Both the position numbers and the translations under genes were made by a program. Shown piece by piece: positions 45,264 to 53,236 of a stretch of DNA of 54,961 bases (positions within the stretch are counted from its first letter, which is position 1; every line of letters begins with the position of its first letter). Source of the DNA: Candidatus Bathyarchaeota archaeon (GTDB taxonomy: Archaea > Thermoproteota > Bathyarchaeia > Bathyarchaeales > Bathycorpusculaceae); NCBI GenBank assembly GCA_022865885.1, contig JALHSQ010000005.1, positions 1-54,961 of the forward strand, given 5' to 3'. Below the pieces are notes generated by a model. It was not told the DNA's origin, did no database searches, and saw only the letters and a list, made by a program, of their open reading frames with translations.

Positions 45264-45327
45264 CTACTTCTAGTAAGTAGTTGTCAGAGAAGCCTTAAAT
45301 AGTTTTCTACTACCCATCTATAGTAGA
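45264..45327. promoter_or_regulatory. Divergent promoter region with two related palindromes
   Basis: CTACTT-CTAGT-AAGTAG (45264-45280) covers the TrmB ribosome site. TCTACTA-8-TAGTAGA (45306-45327) lies about where transcription of the gene at 45353 should begin, after a TTAAATAG box at 45295. The half sites are alike (CTACTT/CTACTA), suggesting one protein binds both; TrmB itself is the natural candidate. Confidence 0.6.
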
Positions 45328-45352
45328 CAACAATCGAAATGGGGGTCCGAGT

Positions 45353-45598
45353 ATGGAAGCAGGAGAAAAACAGCGTCACAGGCGACTTGAGAATGAACAT
45401 CCAAGCAAACTGAGAAGACGTGCCATTGACCAGCTGGCCATTGGATTCATAATACTTCTATGGGGCAGTCTGCTGACACTGAAACAAGTTGGAATAATAG
45501 AGAAGAATGTAAGTACTTGGCCGTTTGCCTTGACTGCCTTCGGCATACTGCTCGTGGCTGGTGGCATCCACAGATTGAACAGATCGAGACACCTGTGA
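45353..45598 (+). CDS. Small two-helix membrane protein, divergent from TrmB
   Basis: An 81-residue protein: basic N-terminus (KQRHRRLENEHPSKLRRR), two hydrophobic helices (LAIGFIILLWGSLLTLKQVG and WPFALTAFGILLVAGGIHRL), short basic end. GGGGG precedes the ATG. The promoter carries a palindrome at the likely transcription start, so it is probably repressed by the TrmB-like protein. The family is not recognised. Confidence 0.65.
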   Translation: MEAGEKQRHRRLENEHPSKLRRRAIDQLAIGFIILLWGSLLTLKQVGIIEKNVSTWPFALTAFGILLVAGGIHRLNRSRHL

Positions 45599-45712
45599 GA
45601 AACCACTTCATCTACAACAGCACTTGATGAAAGGGGACATAAGAAACACAAGAGAAGGAAAAGGCTCGGAAAAACCCGCAAGAATTGGAAAATGGCAAGG
45701 AGGTGAATTGGT

Positions 45713-46009
45713 ATGGAAGACAAAGTCAAATTGCTGATAGCTGTTGGAGCAGCTGTTACGGCGAATTGTCAACCCTGTCTCAAGACCGCTGTCTCTCAGG
45801 CTCAGTTAGTAGGAGTAGAGAAGAAAGAAATACTTGAGGCAATTGCAATAGGTAGAGTTGTTAGAAAGGGCGCATTTGGCAAGATGGACAAATTCGCTTC
45901 AACCCTAACTGGAAAGGATGTGGACAGCTCAGACGAATGCCCGTTTGGCTCTACAGAAGAGGAAGTCAAAGAATGGGTGGAGCAAGACGATCAGTGTGGT
46001 TGCAGTTGA
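45713..46009 (+). CDS. Carboxymuconolactone decarboxylase/AhpD-like protein
   Basis: A 98-residue all-helical protein. The AhpD-type motif is seen as VTANCQPCLKTAVSQAQLVG (E-x-x-x-C-x-x-C-x-x-H in AhpD; here ANCQPCLKT), followed by the second helix VEKKEILEAIAIGRVVRKG. The CxxC is redox-capable. The C-terminal tail is acidic with extra cysteines (SDECPFGS and DDQCGCS), which could bind metal. An AGGAGGTGAATTGGT ribosome site precedes the ATG. A thiol-peroxidase partner role is inferred. Confidence 0.78.
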   Translation: MEDKVKLLIAVGAAVTANCQPCLKTAVSQAQLVGVEKKEILEAIAIGRVVRKGAFGKMDKFASTLTGKDVDSSDECPFGSTEEEVKEWVEQDDQCGCS

Positions 46010-46199
46010 GAGACCAGCCCTTGAGGAAGCCGCTAGAGATAGTGAGTAGTGCCATACGTCGTCACTTACGAGGCACGCATCGCGAAAGAAAAGTTCGAGA
46101 ATCCATACAAAAAGGGCAAAGAAAGTGAAAGCCTGTCGCAATACGCCAATTTCCTGTTGTTGCAATTTCCCTAAGCTGAGTGAGGGATTAGCCTTAAAA

Positions 46200-47000
46200 T
46201 TAAGGCTCTTCTGGAAGTGAAACGTCACCCACTAGAATCCGCTTTATTCTCCCATCTTTGAGTTTGAGAAGCAGAGCACCTTCGCAATCAACATCACATG
46301 CCAAACCAATCAGTCTCTCGTTTGCGCATGCGACTTCAACCGATTTGTTCAGGAAGCCAGCGTACTTCTTCCATTCTCCCAGGATCGTGGGGAATCCCAC
46401 AGCCTTGTGTGTACCATAGAGTCTTTCGATCTCTTCCATCAGCGCCATAAACAGTTCTTCCAGTTTCACCTTCTGACCAAGCATGGTCTGTAGGGACGTC
46501 ACAGTTTCTCTCAACGCTTCCGGCAAAGCACTGTCCACATCGAAATTCGCGTTGATGCCAATGCCCAAGATGACAAAACTGGCGATCTTGTAGGCGGCAT
46601 TCGTTTCTCCCAGTATTCCGCAAACCTTTTTTCCATCTACAAGCACATCGTTAGGCCATTTGACTTCTGTGTTCAAACCATATAGCTTGTGCAGAACTCT
46701 TGCCACGGCAAGTCCTGCTATGAACATGAGATTAGCAGCTTCGGTTGAGTTGGTCTCCGGACGCAGGATCACGGAAAACCAGAGACCACCTTTTGGTGAA
46801 ATCCATTCTCTGCTTAGTCTCCCATGTCCCGCCGTCTGGGTTTCCGCAATGACTACCGTTCCTTCCTGAGCACCGAGTTTAGCCAGTTCCTTAGCCCAGT
46901 CATTCGTGGAATCAATCACTTTACTGAAAAAGATGTTATGCCCTAGGCACTTTGTGTGCAAGCTTGCTTGAAGCCTATCCAAGTCTATTCTTGTCGACAC
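46200..47000 (-). CDS. birA: Biotin-[acetyl-CoA-carboxylase] ligase (BirA, no HTH)
   Basis: A 266-residue enzyme that adenylates biotin and attaches it to a lysine of carrier proteins. Motifs: SKVIDSTNDWAKELAKLGAQ, the adenylate loop QTAGHGRLSREWISPKGGL (GRGRRGR-type), VKWPNDVLVDGKKVCGILGE, and FVILGIGINANFD. It lacks the N-terminal DNA-binding domain of E. coli BirA, so it is a pure ligase. The C-terminal SH3-like domain (about 215-266) is present. It follows the epimerase gene after 12 bases in the same direction. The likely target is the biotin carrier at 39584. Confidence 0.93.
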   Translation of the reverse strand: MSTRIDLDRLQASLHTKCLGHNIFFSKVIDSTNDWAKELAKLGAQEGTVVIAETQTAGHGRLSREWISPKGGLWFSVILRPETNSTEAANLMFIAGLAVARVLHKLYGLNTEVKWPNDVLVDGKKVCGILGETNAAYKIASFVILGIGINANFDVDSALPEALRETVTSLQTMLGQKVKLEELFMALMEEIERLYGTHKAVGFPTILGEWKKYAGFLNKSVEVACANERLIGLACDVDCEGALLLKLKDGRIKRILVGDVSLPEEP

Positions 47001-47012
47001 ATCTTGTTGCCA

Positions 47013-47417
47013 CTATGGCTTTTCAACGAGTTCCAGAAGAACGCCGTGCGTGCTCTTCGGATGCACGAAAGCTATTCTCGCCCCTTCAGCACCAGTCCTC
47101 GGTTGCTCATCAACTAATCGTACGCCTTTTGCTTTGAGATCTTCAAGCATGCGATCAATGCCTTTGACTCTTACCGCAGTGTGATGAATGCCTTCACCGC
47201 GTGTCTCCAGAAACTTGGCGACTGAGCTTTCACGGTCAAGCGGTTCCAGAAGCTCTATGCGCGTTTCACCTCCGACCGAAACGAAAGCTACCTTTAACTG
47301 TCGTTCTTTCAGCACGTGAACGGCCTCTATCTTGAAGCCCAGAGTATCGCGATAGACGCTTATTGCTTCATCCAGATCCTTCACGGCGATACCGATGTGA
47401 TCCATTCCGACTAGCAT
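47013..47417 (-). CDS. mce: Methylmalonyl-CoA epimerase
   Basis: A 134-residue enzyme of the glyoxalase/VOC fold that interconverts the (R) and (S) forms of methylmalonyl-CoA. Metal ligands appear as His in MDHIGIAVKDLDEAI, His in GIHHTAVRVKGI, and Glu in LLELVEKP at the end. RIELLEPLDRESSVAKFLE is also characteristic of this epimerase. It starts at ATG and forms an operon with birA. It joins the mutase (which uses the R form) with the carboxyltransferase (S form). Confidence 0.93.
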   Translation of the reverse strand: MLVGMDHIGIAVKDLDEAISVYRDTLGFKIEAVHVLKERQLKVAFVSVGGETRIELLEPLDRESSVAKFLETRGEGIHHTAVRVKGIDRMLEDLKAKGVRLVDEQPRTGAEGARIAFVHPKSTHGVLLELVEKP

Positions 47418-47606
47418 TTCAGCTTACTCCCTTATTGAGAACGCATAAAGCCATATTGCGCACGCCATAAAAGAGTTTCGAGACACTATCCGAGAGACGT
47501 GAAAGAACTCGCACGAAATCCATAACATTCATAGCAAACACTTCTTCTTAAATACGACCAAAGAAAATAGGATTAGGAAGGAAGCAGGGCTGGCGAACGG
47601 TTCAAA

Positions 47607-47723
47607 ATGAGCGACGCAAGCATCAAAAACGTGAGAAAGAGAAAATGTCTTTACCACCCTGCCATGGAGTGCCCTTCGCCAAACGAGCCATGTATCTTCA
47701 CACAAACAAAAGGCACTGCCTGA
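47607..47723 (+). CDS. Possible 38-residue cysteine-containing peptide
   Basis: A short frame from ATG: basic N-terminus (SIKNVRKRK), then CLYHPAMECPSPNEPC with three cysteines and one His, which could bind a metal, then TGA. A TTAAATAC box lies about 60 bases upstream; no good ribosome site is seen. It sits between the epimerase and cupin genes. Confidence 0.35.
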   Translation: MSDASIKNVRKRKCLYHPAMECPSPNEPCIFTQTKGTA

Positions 47724-47761
47724 AAGAAATGAGAAGCTAGCACAACATTGACTCTGAAGGG

Positions 47762-48115
47762 ATGAAACCAATGGGAAAAATGGTCAAAAAAGAAGAACGG
47801 AAACTCCCAGCACAAGCTGCGAGCCTAGCTGGTTTGATTGAGTATCAAGAAGCAGCCGTGGTTAGTAAAACTCTGATTGACAAAAAAGCAGGAACCGTGA
47901 CTCTGTTCGCGTTCGATGAAAAACAAGGATTAAGCGAACACACGGCACCATATGACGCACTGGTCGAAATAATCGATGGCGAAGCAGAAATAACCATTTC
48001 AGGCGTAAATCACCATGTCAAGCAGGGAGAAATCATCATAATGCCCGCCAACCATCCACATTCTGTGAAGGCAGTGAAAAGATTCAAGATGCTTCTAACA
48101 ATGATAAGATCCTAA
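47762..48115 (+). CDS. Small cupin protein
   Basis: A 117-residue single-domain cupin. The two motifs appear as GLSEHTAPYDALVEIIDGEA (motif 1, with one of the usual metal His) and GEIIIMPANHPHSVKAVKRF (motif 2, His at the P-x-x-x-P-H position). The barrel is short and no catalytic partner is seen; such cupins include binding proteins and simple dioxygenases. The start may be any of three in-frame ATGs (47762, 47771, 47780). Function not resolved. Confidence 0.82.
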   Translation: MKPMGKMVKKEERKLPAQAASLAGLIEYQEAAVVSKTLIDKKAGTVTLFAFDEKQGLSEHTAPYDALVEIIDGEAEITISGVNHHVKQGEIIIMPANHPHSVKAVKRFKMLLTMIRS

Positions 48116-48151
48116 GCTCCTCTCAGCGAAAGCGAATATTCGGTATTTCTT

Positions 48152-48736
48152 TTATCTCCGTCGATGAGACTCCACAGCGTCAACAAAATTCCTGAGAATG
48201 TCTTCTCCATACTCGGTGTCATTCACTTCGGGATGAAACTGAACCCCATAATACGGCCTCTTCTCATGCTTGATTGCCTGAATCTTGCAATTCTCCGAAA
48301 CCGCCAATATCCTGAAACTGGGCGCCGTTTTCACTTCATCATTGTGTGATTCCCAAACAAGAAAGTCCTTAGGCAATCCCCTGAACAGATCATCTTCTTC
48401 GACAACTCTCAGTTTCGACAAGCCATACTCAGCTATTTCAGAGGGACCAGCTTTGCCGCCAAAATGAATAGCCATAAGTTGCAGCCCGACACATTCACCG
48501 AGAATCGGCCCACCAAAATGCTCCAAATAATCAATGCAGTTGCCAAGCTTGGGAGACTCCCAAGCGATCCTAGGTGCTCCGCCACTAAAGACCAAGCCAT
48601 CAGCGTCCACCTCGTCTACAGGCGAGTTGTTGGGGATGATCTTGGAATCACATCCGATTTCCCTCAGAACACGCCAAATCCTGTGAGTCCATTGCCCACC
48701 ATTATCCACGACGTAAACCTTCACCAGTTTACTCAT
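48152..48736 (-). CDS. guaAA: GMP synthase glutaminase subunit
   Basis: A 194-residue class I glutamine amidotransferase that feeds ammonia to GMP synthase. It begins VYVVDNGGQWTHRIWRVLRE. The nucleophile is Cys in PILGECVGLQLMA (where others have GICYGHQ); the His and Glu of the triad are in YGVQFHPEVNDTEYG. Archaeal GMP synthase is made as two proteins, unlike bacterial GuaA; this is a strong archaeal marker. It overlaps the partner gene by 8 bases. Confidence 0.94.
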   Translation of the reverse strand: MSKLVKVYVVDNGGQWTHRIWRVLREIGCDSKIIPNNSPVDEVDADGLVFSGGAPRIAWESPKLGNCIDYLEHFGGPILGECVGLQLMAIHFGGKAGPSEIAEYGLSKLRVVEEDDLFRGLPKDFLVWESHNDEVKTAPSFRILAVSENCKIQAIKHEKRPYYGVQFHPEVNDTEYGEDILRNFVDAVESHRRR

Positions 48737-49697
48737 ATTCGATCGTCCCAGGTGGCTTGTTTGTCACGTCGAAAACAACGCGGCTTACATCATCTTTCAA
48801 AGTGTTCGTAATCCTTACGGAAATTCGCTCCAACACAGTGTGAGGGATTTTCGAGTATGAAGCACTCATCCCGTCCAAGCTTTCAACGGCGCGAACCACT
48901 ATGATTCGGCCGTAGGCTCTCACGTCACCATGAACTCCAACCGCCTTGCAGGGCAGCAAGACGGCAAAATACTGCCAAGGTCTACTCATCTGATTGCTCG
49001 CAGCAGCCTTCTCAATCTCTTCCTCAACGATGGCGCATGCCTCCCTAACAATTCTAGCGTTGTCAGGGGTTGCCTCTCCAATAATCCTCACGGCTAGGCC
49101 TGGACCTGGAAATGGCTGCCTTCCATAGAGCTCCTTGGGCAGACCCAGCTTTTCGCCTACGACTCTAACTTCGTCCTTGTATAGATCCCTAAGAGGCTCT
49201 ACTATTTCAAACTCTATCTTCTCAGGCAGACCCCCAACGTTGTGATGAGATTTGATCCGGTCTCTTAGTCCGCCTCCACTCTCTATCCAGTCCGGAGCAA
49301 TCGTTCCTTGAACGAAGAATTTCGCGTTCTCTTTCCTTGCGACTTCCTCAAAAACTCTAATGAACAGTTCGCCAATGATCTTACGTTTTTCCTCCGGATC
49401 AACCACGCCTTTCAGTTTTTGATAGAATCGTTCCTTCGCGTCGACGACGAGGACGCTCAAACCTAGCCTTTTCAGCATCGCCTGATTGTTTTCTATTTCA
49501 TTCTTTCTCATGTAGCCAGTGTCAACTAGAACGCATCGCAAGTCTCCGCCAATAGCCCTGTTCGCCAAGATCGCCACCGTCGTGGAGTCAACACCGCCAG
49601 AGACGCCGATAATAGCCTTGTCTCTTATCTGGCCTTTGAGTTCTTCCACCTTTTCTTCTATGAACCTTGCGGCATTGAACACGGCTATCACAAGCAA
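48729..49697 (-). CDS. guaAB: GMP synthase ATP-pyrophosphatase subunit
   Basis: A 322-residue subunit that adenylates XMP and aminates it to GMP. The PP-loop is IIGVSGGVDSTTVAILANRA (SGGVDST). Further marks are the oxyanion and substrate segments TIAPDWIESGG, IKSHHNVGGLPEKIEFEIVE, LYGRQPFPGPGLAVRIIGE, and the C-terminal dimerisation end RVVFDVTNKPPGTIEYE, which matches the family ending. It is the first gene of the pair with the glutaminase subunit downstream. Confidence 0.95.
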   Translation of the reverse strand: MLVIAVFNAARFIEEKVEELKGQIRDKAIIGVSGGVDSTTVAILANRAIGGDLRCVLVDTGYMRKNEIENNQAMLKRLGLSVLVVDAKERFYQKLKGVVDPEEKRKIIGELFIRVFEEVARKENAKFFVQGTIAPDWIESGGGLRDRIKSHHNVGGLPEKIEFEIVEPLRDLYKDEVRVVGEKLGLPKELYGRQPFPGPGLAVRIIGEATPDNARIVREACAIVEEEIEKAAASNQMSRPWQYFAVLLPCKAVGVHGDVRAYGRIIVVRAVESLDGMSASYSKIPHTVLERISVRITNTLKDDVSRVVFDVTNKPPGTIEYE

Positions 49698-49784
49698 GGA
49701 TTAACGGAGAACTATAAAAATCTTGTAAAACCACCTGTCAAAGCGCAAGAGCTAATATGAACAACGATTTTACGCAGGGATGCT

Positions 49785-49800
49785 CGGAAAAACTATAAAG
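49785..49800 (+). promoter_or_regulatory. TATA-type promoter of the fumarate reductase operon
   Basis: CGGAAAAACTATAAAG lies about 55 bases before the tfrA start, with a purine BRE-like run before the TATA. It resembles the promoter-like block seen at 11775 and 54593 (GGAAAA then CTATA). Confidence 0.45.
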
Positions 49801-49846
49801 CAGAGAAAAACAAGCTTACCTAGTCTTCAAACGACAAGCTGAACGG

Positions 49847-51553
49847 GTGAAACCATTGGAAAAGCATAATCACGACATAATCATCATCGGCGCCGGTCTG
49901 GCAGGCCTTAGAGCCGCTGTGGCCGCTGCTGAAGTCAACAACAAGCTCGACATTGCGGTGGTCTCAAAACACCATCCTCTGCGCTCACACTCCGTCTGTG
50001 CACAGGGAGGAACAGGCGCTGCAATGCGGGAGAAAGACTCTTTTGACTTGCATGCTTATGACACAGTCAAAGGGGCTGACTTTCTTGCTGATCAAGATGC
50101 GGTCGAGTTTTTCGTAAGACAAGCGCCCCAAGAAATCGTTCTGACGGAGCATTGGGGATGCCCATGGAGCAGGACTGCTGAAGGCAAGATTGACCAGCGC
50201 GCTTTCGGCGGTCACAGTTTCCCTAGAGCATGTTTTGCAGCCGACATGACTGGCTTTCACGAGATGCATGCAATCTACGGAAAAGCGATTTCTTATGGCA
50301 ACGTTAGGTTTTATGATGAATGGTTCGTCACTTCGCTAATGGTTGAGGGCAACACTGCGGTTGGCTTGACAGCCATAGAAATGAAATCCGGCGAAATGAG
50401 CGCAATGCGTGCAAAGTCAATCATAATGGCAACCGGTGGCCATGAACGCATCTATGAATTCACGACTTTCTCTCATTCCACCACTGGGGATGGAATGGCA
50501 ATGGCTTACCGTGCCGGTGCACCGCTTGAAGACATGGAGTTCGTCCAATTCCACCCAACAGGTTTGGTTCCCTCCGGCGTATTGATAACTGAAGGTGCAC
50601 GCGGCGAAGGAGGATACTTGCTCAACGCAAATGGAGAACGCTTCATGAAGAAGTACGCGCCGGAAAAAATGGAGCTAGCCCCAAGAGATGTGGTTTCAAG
50701 AGCTGAGCAAACCGAAATGTTGGAAGGGCGAGGACTTGAAGGCCCTTATGGCCCATACATAGCGTTGGACCTTAGACATTTGGGTGAAGAGAAAATCAAC
50801 GAAAGACTGCCGCTTATCCGCGACGTTGCAATAAAGCTCGGCGGAGTAGATCCAACAAAAGAAGCCATCCCCATCAGACCTGCAGCACACTATTCGATGG
50901 GAGGAATCAAAGCCAATATCAAAACAGAGACGCCAATTGCAGGGTTGTATGCTGCAGGCGAATGCTCATGCATAAGCGTCCACGGAGCCAATAGGCTTGG
51001 TACAAATTCGACAGCAGACTGCTTGGTTTTTGGAGCGGTCGCTGGTCAAGAAGCTACAAAACACGCATTATCAATCAGCCTGCGTGAACTTTCACAGGAC
51101 AAATTGGCGGCAGAGGAAAGAAGATTAGCTGAAATATCCCGAAAAGAGGGTACTGAGAAGCCCCCAGTCATTAGGGATGAACTGAGACTAATAATGAATG
51201 AAAAGGCTTGGATTTACAGAAGGGGCGACCAGCTTCAGAGCGCGTTGAAAGAGATAAGAGAGCTCAGAAAAAGGTTCAAGAATGTTCGAGTTGAAGATAA
51301 GGGTAAATCTTTCAATACAGGATTCCTGTCGGTCCTGCAGCTTGATTTCATGCTAGAACTAGCCGAGGTTACAGTTGCTAGTGCGCTTCCAAGAACGGAG
51401 TCGAGGGGAGCACACTCAAGACTGGACTATCCAAAACGAGACGACCAAAACTGGTTGAAACACACGTTAGCATACTATGCGAAGGATGGGCCCAGACTTG
51501 AATACGCGCCTGTAACGATAACGAAATGGCAACCAGTTGCGAGAACTTACTAG
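49847..51553 (+). CDS. tfrA: Fumarate reductase/succinate dehydrogenase flavoprotein (TfrA-like)
   Basis: A 568-residue FAD protein that interconverts succinate and fumarate. The FAD Rossmann loop is IIIIGAGLAGLRAAVAA; the His for covalent FAD stands in LRSHSVCAQGGTGAA; the substrate segments are RAFGGHSFPRACFAADMTGF, FVQFHPTGLVPSG and LITEGARGEGGYLLNANG with the catalytic Arg; the C-terminal capping part is RSESRGAH-like (PRTESRGAHSRLDYP). The start is GTG with ACGGGTG. The stop overlaps the ribosome site of the next gene. Together with the fused FeS/CCG subunit it matches methanogen thiol:fumarate reductase TfrAB in size and layout. The electron donor here is unknown. Confidence 0.9.
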   Translation: MKPLEKHNHDIIIIGAGLAGLRAAVAAAEVNNKLDIAVVSKHHPLRSHSVCAQGGTGAAMREKDSFDLHAYDTVKGADFLADQDAVEFFVRQAPQEIVLTEHWGCPWSRTAEGKIDQRAFGGHSFPRACFAADMTGFHEMHAIYGKAISYGNVRFYDEWFVTSLMVEGNTAVGLTAIEMKSGEMSAMRAKSIIMATGGHERIYEFTTFSHSTTGDGMAMAYRAGAPLEDMEFVQFHPTGLVPSGVLITEGARGEGGYLLNANGERFMKKYAPEKMELAPRDVVSRAEQTEMLEGRGLEGPYGPYIALDLRHLGEEKINERLPLIRDVAIKLGGVDPTKEAIPIRPAAHYSMGGIKANIKTETPIAGLYAAGECSCISVHGANRLGTNSTADCLVFGAVAGQEATKHALSISLRELSQDKLAAEERRLAEISRKEGTEKPPVIRDELRLIMNEKAWIYRRGDQLQSALKEIRELRKRFKNVRVEDKGKSFNTGFLSVLQLDFMLELAEVTVASALPRTESRGAHSRLDYPKRDDQNWLKHTLAYYAKDGPRLEYAPVTITKWQPVARTY

Positions 51554-51566
51554 GAGGACGCAGATA

Positions 51567-53132
51567 GTGAGCACCAAAATTGAGAAAAACGTTGAATTCA
51601 AGATAAGCCGCTTTGACCCTGAAAAAAACAGAAACTACACATCCACTTACAAGGTTCCTATTCGCAAAGGAACAACGATACTTGACGCTTTCCTCTACAT
51701 CAAAGACAACCTTGACGAATCACTCACATTCAGACATTCATGCAGAATGGGAATCTGCGGAAGCTGCGCAGTCAACATCAACGGAAAACCAATGCTGGCC
51801 TGCTACACCCAGGTTCTGCACCTTGAAACCGATCCAGTTCTCGTTGAGCCACTGGCAAACATGCCAATAATTAGAGACCTAGTCGTGGACATTCAACCCT
51901 TCTTCGACGAATACAAGAAAACCAAGACAATACTGATAAAACCTGAAGAAGAACTCAAGAAGCCAAATGAATTCACTCAGATGCCAGCTGATCTGAAGAA
52001 GATTTGGGATCTGACACTCTGCATAAAATGCTCAATCTGCTACTCAGCTTGCCCAGCAGCCATAGACGAGAAATTCCTCGGACCAGCCTCACTGACTGCC
52101 AACTACCGGTTCATCAGCGATTCAAGAGACCAAGGCTGCCCCGGACGACTGAAACCTATGGCAGACAACGTTTGGCTGTGTACACAGTGCAACTCCTGCA
52201 CGTTGTTCTGTCCGAAACTTGTAGGCTGTGCAGACGCAATACTTGAAGATCATGGCCTCCTGGTGGAGGCTGGAAACCTTCCAAGAACTGTTATAGATGT
52301 GCTTGAAAGGGTCTACAAGTACCGCAACCCGATGGGAACTCATCAAAGCAAGAGAATGGACTGGGCAAAAGAACTTAACGTTAAAACGTTTCCAAGCGTG
52401 ACTCAAGCAGATGTTCTGCTTTTCACTTGTTGCTCAACGACGTATGACATAAGAAACCAAGAAATCGCAAAAGACATGGCCCATCTGCTCAGCAAGATGG
52501 GCGTCAGTTTCGCGACTTTGGGTGCAGAAGAATGGTGCTGTGGAGACCACATGCTACGTATGGGAGAAAAAGGACTATTTGAAGAGCTAGCCCAACACAA
52601 CATGACCGCATTCAAGCAGTTCAACGCAAAGAGAATCCTGACGCTCTCACCTCACTGTTATAACACTTTCAAGAATGACAAACCCTACAAGGATGCTGGA
52701 TTGAACGTTCAGCATTACACGCAATTCATAGCCGACGCAATATCTGTAGGCAAACTCAAATTCCGCAACCCCGTAAGAAGGAAAGTTGCCTATCACGACC
52801 CATGCTTCCTAGGAAAACGCAACGACATCATTGAAGCACCAAGACAAATCCTACATGCAATGAGCGGCTTGGAATACGTTGAAATGAAAAGAACAAAGCA
52901 AAGCAGCTTCTGCTGTGGGGGAGGAGCCGGAAGAGTCTGGACGGAAGAGGCTCCACCTGAAAAGAGACCTTGCGTGAACAGAATCAAAGAAGCCCTAGAT
53001 CTTGGAGTTGACACCGTCGCGGTTGCCTGCCCGTTCTGCGTGACGACTTTGGAAGATGCTGTGAAAGTATTGGATCTGGAGAACAAGATAGTTGTCAAAG
53101 ACATCCTTGAACTCGTAAAAGAAGCGCTCTAA
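51567..53132 (+). CDS. tfrB: Fumarate reductase iron-sulfur subunit fused to HdrB-like CCG domains (TfrB-like)
   Basis: The frame is open from 51537; the GTG at 51567 (STKIEKNVEFKI) is chosen because AGGAGG lies nine bases before it. The 521-residue protein joins an FrdB half with a [2Fe-2S] site (CRMGICGSCAVNINGKPMLAC) and two [4Fe-4S] motifs (CIKCSICYSACPA, CTQCNSCTLFCPK) to an HdrB/HdrD-like half. That half has two CCG units: FTCCSTTYD with EEWCCGDH and SPHCYN, and AYHDPCFLGKRN with SSFCCGGGAG and CPFC. CCG domains hold the noncubane cluster in heterodisulfide reductase. This is the architecture of TfrB, which in methanogens couples CoM-SH and CoB-SH to fumarate. The donor in this organism is inferred to be some thiol or quinone. 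Confidence 0.93.
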   Translation: MSTKIEKNVEFKISRFDPEKNRNYTSTYKVPIRKGTTILDAFLYIKDNLDESLTFRHSCRMGICGSCAVNINGKPMLACYTQVLHLETDPVLVEPLANMPIIRDLVVDIQPFFDEYKKTKTILIKPEEELKKPNEFTQMPADLKKIWDLTLCIKCSICYSACPAAIDEKFLGPASLTANYRFISDSRDQGCPGRLKPMADNVWLCTQCNSCTLFCPKLVGCADAILEDHGLLVEAGNLPRTVIDVLERVYKYRNPMGTHQSKRMDWAKELNVKTFPSVTQADVLLFTCCSTTYDIRNQEIAKDMAHLLSKMGVSFATLGAEEWCCGDHMLRMGEKGLFEELAQHNMTAFKQFNAKRILTLSPHCYNTFKNDKPYKDAGLNVQHYTQFIADAISVGKLKFRNPVRRKVAYHDPCFLGKRNDIIEAPRQILHAMSGLEYVEMKRTKQSSFCCGGGAGRVWTEEAPPEKRPCVNRIKEALDLGVDTVAVACPFCVTTLEDAVKVLDLENKIVVKDILELVKEAL

Positions 53133-53236
53133 GGCATCTGCCTTCCTTCTCGTGATTTAATAGTTGGCAGGTGCACGACCAAACCCGTTTCCGACATACA
53201 ATCTTCAAAAGAGAGCCTTGCTGGAATGGAGAGCGA

